NCBI GenBank assembly: GCA_005879255.1
Contig: VBKY01000374.1
Location: 1-10,939, forward strand
Length of the DNA: 10,939 bases
Direction: 5' to 3'
Source of the DNA: Deltaproteobacteria bacterium
GTDB taxonomy: Bacteria; Desulfobacterota_B; Binatia; UBA9968
A model generated the notes under the pieces. That model worked only from the letters and a program-made list of their open reading frames with translations, was not told where the DNA came from and searched no databases. Shown here piece after piece: positions 6,244 to 10,939 of the stretch; the stretch's first letter is position 1, and the number at the start of each line of letters is the position of its first letter. Both the position numbers and the translations under genes were made by a program.

Positions 6244-6328
6244 TAGCGAGCGTCAGGGGTTGCCGCCAGAATTTCTTGAGTGCTACGCACGACAGTGCTA
6301 ATCCACTAATACTTTGAGAATCCACTGG

Positions 6329-6344
6329 TTCAAATTTGAAGGAG
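6329..6344 (+). promoter_or_regulatory. Ribosome site overlapped by a 12-base palindrome
   Basis: AAGGAG (6339-6344) lies eight bases before ATG 6353 and decides the start of the FAH-family gene. Its first two bases are the end of the perfect palindrome TTCAAATTTGAA (6329-6340). The palindrome could be an operator half or an mRNA hairpin affecting access to the ribosome site, or simply another GTTCAA-derived remnant. Confidence 0.45.
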
Positions 6345-6352
6345 ATGAGTAC

Positions 6353-7393
6353 ATGCGTATTGGCTTATTTGAGGGTCCAGGCGCTGACCAACGTATCCGT
6401 CCCGGCGTGCTCACAGACCAGGGTATCGTCGATGTGTCAGCCGCCACCGTCCATCTCGTGGCGCACTCCCCGCAGCATTTTATGGCACAGATCATCGATC
6501 ACTTTGACGAGGTGCGGCCAGCATTCGAGCGGCTTGCTGACAGAGCAGCGCCGTTGCCACTGGACGTAGTCCGCCTGCGGCCGCCGCTGCCGCGGCCTGG
6601 GAAATTTCTCAACTGCATCGCCAACTACTGGGAACACGCCCAGCGCGCGCCGCGCGCCCTGAACATGTTTCTAAAAAACTCCGATGCCGTGATCGGCGAT
6701 GGCGACACCATCGTGCTACCCGAGATCACCGAGGCGCCATTCTATGATGGTCCTGGCCCTTATGTTTTCCAGCATGAGGCGGAACTCGGGTTGGTGCTCA
6801 AGGGGCCAGCGAAGAACGTCAAGGAGGCTGATTGGCGCCAGGCCGTGTTCGGCTGCACTGGTGTCATTGACGTCTCCGCCCGGGTGGAGGGGCGCTTCAG
6901 TTGGCGGCAGGGAAGCTGGATGGGCAAGAGCTTTGATACGTTCGGACCGATCGGGCCCTGCATCACGACGTTGGATGAGATTGGCGATCCCAATCAGTTG
7001 CGCATTCGCTTCTACAACAACGGCGCGCTATATCACGACTATGTCACAGACGACATGGAGCACAAAGTGCCGCAGCTCATCCACTTTGCCAGCACCATTA
7101 TGACCCTGAATAGCGGTGATATCATTGCCTGTGGCACGAACCATGAGGGCCTGGGTCCTCTGCAGGACGGCGAAGTGGTAGAGCTGGAGGTGGAGAAAGT
7201 CGGCAGGATGCGACTCTCCGTCCGCGACCCGCTGCGGCGGCAGTGGGCCCGCAGCATTTACATGGGACCGAACTCCACCGCCCAACATGTCGTTGCGCTG
7301 CGGCGCGAGGCGCAGGCGCGTGGTGAACCAGAGCCCGAGGGTGGTTGGCAGAACTGGGTGCCGCCGGGCTGGGAAGCGCGTACATCACGCTAA
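6353..7393 (+). CDS. Fumarylacetoacetate hydrolase (FAH) family protein
   Basis: The preferred start is ATG 6353 (346 residues), set by AAGGAG eight bases upstream. A frame extension to 6314 reads through the palindrome and is unlikely to be translated. The N-terminal 80 residues resemble the cap region. The FAH core has the metal ligands in HEAELGLVL (E142, E144) and the aspartate in GVIDVSAR (D173). The lysine of MGKSFDTFGPIGP (K192) and the glycine-rich CGTNHEGLGPLQDGE turn (260-274) are also in place. Family members are Mg2+/Mn2+-dependent C-C hydrolases, decarboxylases or oxaloacetate tautomerases, often in degradation of aromatic or dicarbonyl compounds. About 55 extra C-terminal residues (from ARSIYMGP to WVPPGWEARTSR) follow the core. 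The stop is followed within five bases by a repeat module, and a second plus-strand enzyme gene lies 157 bases on. The substrate is unknown. Confidence 0.87.
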   Translation: MRIGLFEGPGADQRIRPGVLTDQGIVDVSAATVHLVAHSPQHFMAQIIDHFDEVRPAFERLADRAAPLPLDVVRLRPPLPRPGKFLNCIANYWEHAQRAPRALNMFLKNSDAVIGDGDTIVLPEITEAPFYDGPGPYVFQHEAELGLVLKGPAKNVKEADWRQAVFGCTGVIDVSARVEGRFSWRQGSWMGKSFDTFGPIGPCITTLDEIGDPNQLRIRFYNNGALYHDYVTDDMEHKVPQLIHFASTIMTLNSGDIIACGTNHEGLGPLQDGEVVELEVEKVGRMRLSVRDPLRRQWARSIYMGPNSTAQHVVALRREAQARGEPEPEGGWQNWVPPGWEARTSR

Positions 7394-7397
7394 CGTC

Positions 7398-7451
7398 GCC
7401 GCAAGCGGCAGTTCAAGGTTCAATGTTCAAAGTTCAAGGTTAACGATCGCT
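7398..7451 (+). repeat. Stem plus GTTCAA-heptad module, copy 2
   Basis: Only four bases after the FAH-gene stop comes the stem GCCGCAAGCGGC (7398-7409). It is followed by four perfect heptads GTTCAAG, GTTCAAT, GTTCAAA, GTTCAAG (7411-7438), then GTTAACGATCGCT. It is a direct repeat of copy 1 at 5925-5981. It has no T-run, so it is not an intrinsic terminator. Confidence 0.65.
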
Positions 7452-7550
7452 AAACGAATATGAGTGGTTCAGTTTCTAATCGACTTCTTGTAATCGCGAG
7501 TTAACTATGGAATGACCGTGAAAGCACGAAAATTTTCGCGAGGTTATCTT

Positions 7551-8270
7551 ATGGACGCCGCAAAAAAGGTTCACATTGGACTACTGACATCTCGCAGCGG
7601 CGACCGGCCCCACTTCGGCGACTTTCGCGGCCTGGTTCCCGCAGAAGTTGGAGTTACTATCGAGAGCGTCGGCGTTGGCCCGGAGGCGACTGTTGATGCC
7701 AGAAGCGAAGCGGTCCTGCGCCGCGTCACAGAAATAGCGAGGGATCACCCGATCGAAGGCTTGATCATCACGGGCGCGCCGCTCACGGTTCTCAACCCAG
7801 AGATCGAGAAGAAAATTGCCGAGGCCATCACGATTCCCGCGACGACCCCCATTCGCGCCGCCACAGCGGCGCTGCATGCCGTTAATTTGAAGAAATTGAT
7901 TCTCATGACACCGTTCGACGACGAGATAAATTCCCTGATCCAAGCTCGGCTCAAGCAATCGGGATTGACCGTGCTCTCCCGCCCTTCTCTTGAATATCTC
8001 GGCGCCCGCACGGGAACGCACGTGCCAGCCGATAAGATCTTCGGCATCATGGAAAAAATCGTCCATGAGACGCCCGATGCCGATGCCATCTATTTTCAAG
8101 GCGCGCCATTCAATCCCTTGCCGATCATCGACAGAATAGAAAGCGAGCTGAAGCTACCGGCGATCGCCAGCAACCCCGCGATGCTGTGGCACATCCTGTC
8201 ACGCTTGGGTCATAACTTCTCGATTCAAGGCTATGGCAGGCTGCTGGCGTCTTGGCCGCCGCTCAATTGA
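7551..8270 (+). CDS. Asp/Glu racemase-superfamily protein (AMDase/maleate isomerase-like), cysteine-free
   Basis: I prefer ATG 7551 (239 residues): GAGG lies seven bases upstream, and MDAAKKVHIGLLTSRSG is where the family's first strand begins. ATG 7512 would add 13 residues and has only a GGA touching the start codon. The fold is indicated by VHIGLL at the N-terminus, IEGLIITGAP (69-77), IRAATAALHAVNLKKLILMTPFDDE (101-125), DAIYFQGAP (178-186) and LPAIASNPAMLWHIL. These match arylmalonate decarboxylase / maleate cis-trans isomerase proteins, which use one or two cysteines near positions 74 and 188. Here both loops read GAP, and the whole protein contains no cysteine. A cofactor-free decarboxylase, isomerase or ligand-binding role with different chemistry is possible. 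It follows the FAH-family gene on the same strand with a repeat module between. Confidence 0.75.
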   Translation: MDAAKKVHIGLLTSRSGDRPHFGDFRGLVPAEVGVTIESVGVGPEATVDARSEAVLRRVTEIARDHPIEGLIITGAPLTVLNPEIEKKIAEAITIPATTPIRAATAALHAVNLKKLILMTPFDDEINSLIQARLKQSGLTVLSRPSLEYLGARTGTHVPADKIFGIMEKIVHETPDADAIYFQGAPFNPLPIIDRIESELKLPAIASNPAMLWHILSRLGHNFSIQGYGRLLASWPPLN

Positions 8271-8291
8271 CTCTGTAGACTTCACTCGATT

Positions 8292-8371
8292 GCCGAGCGG
8301 CGGTTCAAAGGTTCAAGAGCCTGCCCTGAGTTCGTCGAAGGGTTCAAAAGTTCAAGGTACGATCGGAGTGT
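8292..8371 (+). repeat. Stem plus GTTCAA module, copy 3, interrupted by a CCCTGAG...CGAAGGG element
   Basis: Starting 22 bases after the stop at 8270, the stem GCCGAGCGGC (8292-8301) is followed by GTTCAAAG, GTTCAAG, then AGCCTG and the 19-base element CCCTGAGTTCGTCGAAGGG (about 8324-8342), then GTTCAAAAGTTCAAG and GTACGATCG. The GTTCAA units on both sides suggest that the element inserted into a heptad array. From memory, close variants of the 19-mer recur in many environmental genomes. Confidence 0.55.
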
Positions 8372-8392
8372 TCACTTAATACCGCGCGGCCC

Positions 8393-8453
8393 GTTCCAGT
8401 GGTTCGACCAGCTCACCATGAACGGAATTTGATTCGCTACGCTCAGTTCAAAT
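8393..8453 (+). repeat. Left arm of a ~62-base inverted repeat
   Basis: The arm runs from GTTCCAGTGGTTCGACCAGC through TCACCATGAACGG to GCTCAGTTCAAAT. It matches 10280-10341 in inverted orientation at about 57 of 62 positions, with one indel. It lies in the 249-base gap between the convergent stops at 8270 and 8520, right after module copy 3. Together they form one arm of about 160 bases. The rest of the gap (8454-8519) holds nothing I recognise apart from a short A-run at 8461-8468. Confidence 0.7.
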
Positions 8454-8519
8454 CATCTAAGAAAAAAAACGCAGAACTTCGAGCTTAGGGAATCCTCGAA
8501 ACGCGTGCCGTTGCCACCG

Positions 8520-9296
8520 CTAGGCAATCCCAGCCGCTGCCACCTTGCTTGACAGCGCCTCGCTTCCCGCTTTGACTTGACCGCTGCGCTGCCGGCTGCG
8601 CCAGAGGTCCAAATCGTCCAGCACTTCCTGCAGCGCCAAGACGTCGGCATACTTTTGATTCATATCGAACAGGTTCATAGCGTGGGTTGCCTGGTGACGA
8701 TCAAATACGCATTCCTCCGCGACGACCATCCGGAAACGATAAGTGCTTCCATCAACAACGCTCGCGCGCACGCACCCGCTCGTGCTCTCGCCGCAAGTGA
8801 TGATCGTGTCGATATGGAGAGCGTTGAGATGTCCGATCAGCGGGGTTCCCCAAAAAACGCTGGGGGAAGCTTTGCGTAGAACCGTCTCGCCTGGCAGCGG
8901 CGCTACCTCATCAATAATATCGTATCGGCGTCCGAGCCGGTCTTGTGCCTCTGAGTCGTGATTGGTCTGAAGGTCCGACTCGCGCCGCGGCGAGCGCGAC
9001 GCTACACCGGCGCCGTCAAGCCCCGTCGAGTGGACAATCGGAATGCCCACCTCGCGCGCCTTGGCCAAAAGTTTTTGAATTTGCGGGACAGCGTCCCACC
9101 CTTCCAGGCCGCAGCTACTCGGCCATTTTTTCATTGCTTCCAAAATCGGTTCCGGTTTGTCTCCGAAGACCCAACGATAGAGATCGATGAGGAGCAAAGC
9201 CGGCTTCTCGCCGAAACCGCGCCGGCGAGGCGGCCGCATCGCCAAATGCGCCCGGTCCCGTTCGGTTAAATATGGATCCCAAACTCGCTGTGCCAT
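8520..9296 (-). CDS. Isochorismatase-family cysteine hydrolase
   Basis: This 258-residue protein starts at ATG 9296 behind a strong AGGAGG (9303-9308, six bases away). The catalytic set of the family is present: D38 in ALLLIDLYR, K142 in VLRKASPSVFWGTPL, and nucleophile C175 in CGESTSGCVRASVVDG. Relatives hydrolyse N-carbamoylsarcosine, biuret, nicotinamide or other amides. The STSGCVR loop and SVFWGTPL resemble the N-carbamoylsarcosine/biuret amidohydrolase side of the family more than true isochorismatase, but the substrate cannot be fixed. It is probably cytoplasmic. The 30-residue N-terminal extension with PPRRRGFGEKP before the first strand is common in such amidases. It lies 64 bases downstream of the DUF6282-like gene on the same strand, so the two probably form an operon. 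Confidence 0.87.
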   Translation of the reverse strand: MAQRVWDPYLTERDRAHLAMRPPRRRGFGEKPALLLIDLYRWVFGDKPEPILEAMKKWPSSCGLEGWDAVPQIQKLLAKAREVGIPIVHSTGLDGAGVASRSPRRESDLQTNHDSEAQDRLGRRYDIIDEVAPLPGETVLRKASPSVFWGTPLIGHLNALHIDTIITCGESTSGCVRASVVDGSTYRFRMVVAEECVFDRHQATHAMNLFDMNQKYADVLALQEVLDDLDLWRSRQRSGQVKAGSEALSSKVAAAGIA

Positions 9297-9360
9297 GAAA
9301 CACCTCCTGGCTAAATTGCCGACTGACCTTTTTCGTTTGCCGAACCGCGCCTGTGCTTCA

Positions 9361-10245
9361 CTACAGGGCGGCCAACTGCCTCGGGTTGCGGCGGGCCATG
9401 TAGTCCACGTCTTCCGGCGCCATACCGTGGTTCAGCAAGGTCGCGATGAACATCCGTAAACCTTCCGGCGGTGGCGGCGTGGCATAGGCGCCAAAATCAG
9501 TGCTGATGATACACCGTTCAGGACCGATCTCGCGTATCGCGTCTACAGTTTCTTTCGGAGTGGAGGTCTTGGCCCGGGTGAAAGGCATCATCGAGACGAA
9601 CGTAAGTTCCACTGTGGCTCCGAGATCGGCCAGCTGCTTGGTCTCTGCCACGGTGTAACGGCAAGAATTCTTCGACAATGGGTGATTGGCAATAATGCGC
9701 TTGATTCCCTTTTCTCTAGCCGCCTTCACAATCGCCTCAGCTTCTGGAAAGGACACGTGCCCCGTGCCCAAAAGCATGTCGTAACGGGCTACCAAATCCA
9801 GAATTTCATGGACTTCGGGTAATAACTTGCCCTCGATGTCTAGGACACGAATTCCCTTGTCGTCGCCCGCGCCGCCTTCGACGAGCGTACTGTTATGATG
9901 GGCCGCATGATGTGTCGGAAACCATAGGATGCGCGCGCCAAGCTCCCCCGCCATCCGTACCGCGTGCGGATTCAACCCACCGACAGTTTTGTTAAGAGTT
10001 ATTCCGCCAAGGAGCGTAACTCCGGACACCATGCGACTTGCCAGGCTTGCCAGAGAGGCCGTTACTTGTTGATGGCTCTTACAAGCGACCGCGGGTTGCC
10101 CTGCGGTTTTAGCCATTTCTCCGACCTGGGCGACATCATACCGGCGCGTGCCGCCGGCTCGGTGGGAAGGATCTGGACCGACATGAACGTGGAGATCAAT
10201 AGAGCCTACGAGTAGATCATCGATAATAGTGTCTTTGTAGGCCAC
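9361..10245 (-). CDS. DUF6282-like amidohydrolase
   Basis: The 294-residue protein starts at GTG 10245, with AAGGAG six bases upstream. Amidohydrolase-type metal ligands are visible: SIDLHVHVGPD (H19, H21), KSH (K56, H58), GTGHVSF (H163), ANHP (H188) and STDFGAY (D250). The middle contains GGITLNKTVGGLNPHAV and WFPTHHAAHHN, typical of the DUF6282 group as I recall it. Members are presumed metal-dependent hydrolases of cyclic amides, lactones or related rings, but their substrates are uncharacterised. It is the first gene of a probable operon with the isochorismatase-family hydrolase, suggesting successive hydrolysis of C-N bonds. Inverted-repeat arms lie upstream of it and downstream of its partner. 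The length is normal and no lesion is visible. Confidence 0.8.
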   Translation of the reverse strand: MAYKDTIIDDLLVGSIDLHVHVGPDPSHRAGGTRRYDVAQVGEMAKTAGQPAVACKSHQQVTASLASLASRMVSGVTLLGGITLNKTVGGLNPHAVRMAGELGARILWFPTHHAAHHNSTLVEGGAGDDKGIRVLDIEGKLLPEVHEILDLVARYDMLLGTGHVSFPEAEAIVKAAREKGIKRIIANHPLSKNSCRYTVAETKQLADLGATVELTFVSMMPFTRAKTSTPKETVDAIREIGPERCIISTDFGAYATPPPPEGLRMFIATLLNHGMAPEDVDYMARRNPRQLAAL

Positions 10246-10279
10246 ACGGGTCTCCTTGTATCAATACTTCGGTTTAGCA

Positions 10280-10400
10280 ATTTGAACGGAGTGTAGCGAA
10301 TCAGATTCCGTTCATGGTGAGCTTGGTCGAGCCACTGGAACTGAGCGCACCGAATCTGACTTTGAACTTTGAACCTTGAACCTTTGAACCGCCGTTAGGC
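10280..10400 (-). repeat. Right inverted-repeat arm with GTTCAA module, copy 4
   Basis: On the minus strand, five bases after the HD-gene stop, comes a short GCC/GGC stem (10391-10400). It is followed by GTTCAAAG, GTTCAAG, GTTCAAA, GTTCAAAG, then a GATTCGGTGCGCTCAGTTCC stretch. The arm matching 8393-8453 follows: GTTCCAGTGGCTCGACCAAG to CTCCGTTCAAAT (10341-10280). An internal sub-repeat (GATTCG..CGCTC.GTTC and GATTCGCTACACTCCGTTC) occurs within it. The unit fills nearly the whole gap between the HD gene and the operon promoter region. Confidence 0.65.
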
Positions 10401-10404
10401 CGCC

Positions 10405-10939
10405 TCAGAGATACTTTGTCGGACGCCGGATGGTGCGCCACATGTGCGCGGTCGGGCTGTTGTCGAAGCCCAAGCCTTCGTCCGGCTGCTTGAAGTTACG
10501 CCCGACGATGTCGATGAAGGGTTCCCAGCTCACCACCGCGTTGGGGTCGAAGGAGTAGATGTCGTGGACGGTAATCATGCGCGCAGTCATGTACCACTTG
10601 TGATTCCGGGCGCGCTTGTACGCTTCCTTGATGTAGTCGTCGGGCTCGTAGTCCGGCCCGAAATGCTTGACGTACATTTCCGGATACGAGTAGCCGACCG
10701 ACTCGTCAGGGAAGAAACGCAGCGCCTGGTGCGCGCGGACCGCCCAGCATACCTCCTCGTCGACGTAGGGCTCGATCAGCTGCGCGCCCCAGTAGCCGTG
10801 ATCGCTCTTGATGAAGATTGCATTGGCGATATCGTGCAGAAGGCAGGCGAGAATCGTTTTCTCGGGCATGGACGCTTTCAGCGCATGGGTCGCGCTTTGC
10901 AGCAGATGGTTGATGCCCTTCGCGCGGCATTCGAAATAG
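10405..10939 (-). CDS. HD-domain protein, PhnZ-like spacing (5' end outside window)
   Basis: The C-terminal 177 residues are in the window; the frame is open to the right edge, so the start is missing. Residues counted from the first visible codon give H11 (INHLLQSATHA), H35-D36 (ACLLHDIANA), H47 (SDHGYWGAQLI), H70 (VRAHQAL) and D126 (ITVHDIYSFD), the H...HD...H...H...D set of HD proteins with six metal ligands. As I recall them, the diiron oxygenase PhnZ has ligands H34, H58/D59, H80, H104 and D161. The intervals 24, 23-24 and 56-57 agree, and only the loop after HD is shorter here. It may therefore be a diiron oxygenase or a phosphohydrolase. The tail HMWRTIRRPTKYL shows the complete C-terminus. 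A repeat module begins five bases after the stop. Confidence 0.75.
   Translation of the reverse strand, partial: YFECRAKGINHLLQSATHALKASMPEKTILACLLHDIANAIFIKSDHGYWGAQLIEPYVDEEVCWAVRAHQALRFFPDESVGYSYPEMYVKHFGPDYEPDDYIKEAYKRARNHKWYMTARMITVHDIYSFDPNAVVSWEPFIDIVGRNFKQPDEGLGFDNSPTAHMWRTIRRPTKYL

Noticed and set aside
6314..6352. Longer N-terminus for the FAH-family protein
   Set aside because: The extra 13 residues cross a palindrome and the AAGGAG ribosome site of the ATG at 6353, which gives the normal family N-terminus MRIGLFEG.
7398..7438. Intrinsic terminator after the FAH-family gene
   Set aside because: The stem is short (4-5 bp) and is followed by GTTCAA heptads, not a T-run. It is listed as a repeat module instead.
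7581..8099. Minus-strand open frame of 172 codons inside the racemase-fold gene
   Set aside because: It is the antisense shadow of a recognisable protein and shows no domain features.

Overview
This is a bacterial chromosomal window, probably from an uncultured environmental lineage. The Binatota / Desulfobacterota / Rokubacteria-like 'deltaproteobacterial' soil type is my inference. It rests on decayed REP-associated tyrosine transposases (RAYTs), stand-alone periplasmic binding proteins, scattered hydrolase genes and many intergenic GTTCAA-type repeats. No rRNA, tRNA or CRISPR array is visible.

Layout. Positions 1-930 hold transposon debris: a minus-strand RAYT with a large internal deletion but both terminal inverted repeats (151-669), then a second, one-ended copy of the same 3' end (759-929). 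A 455-base gene-free stretch leads to one large plus-strand gene for a polytopic GT-C/GT39-like membrane protein (1385-3259). A frameshifted remnant of a different RAYT subtype follows (3323-3690). Next, on the minus strand, is a secreted ABC-type substrate-binding protein with no transporter genes beside it (3744-4916). The segment 4917-6352 contains a vapBC toxin-antitoxin pair, with vapB intact and vapC broken. Two 72-base arrays of eight 9-mers (5068-5139 and 6172-6243) flank this pair.

From 6353 the window is a patch of catabolic-looking genes. On the plus strand are a fumarylacetoacetate-hydrolase-family enzyme (6353-7393) and an Asp/Glu racemase / arylmalonate decarboxylase superfamily protein with no cysteine at all (7551-8270). 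Converging on these is a minus-strand pair, a DUF6282-like amidohydrolase (9361-10245) followed by an isochorismatase-family cysteine hydrolase (8520-9296). A minus-strand HD-domain protein runs off the right edge (10405-10939); its histidine/aspartate spacing resembles the PhnZ oxygenases. These genes plausibly degrade small carbonyl or amide compounds, but no substrate can be read from the sequence.

The most unusual feature is the repeat architecture. A module made of a short GCCG/CGGC stem followed by GTTCAA heptads occurs four times, three of them immediately downstream of a stop codon and in the sense orientation of that gene. One pair of modules lies as direct repeats around the FAH-family gene. 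Another pair, extended by a further repeat of about 62 bases, lies as inverted repeats around the DUF6282/isochorismatase operon. The window therefore reads as gene cassettes separated by related repeat modules.
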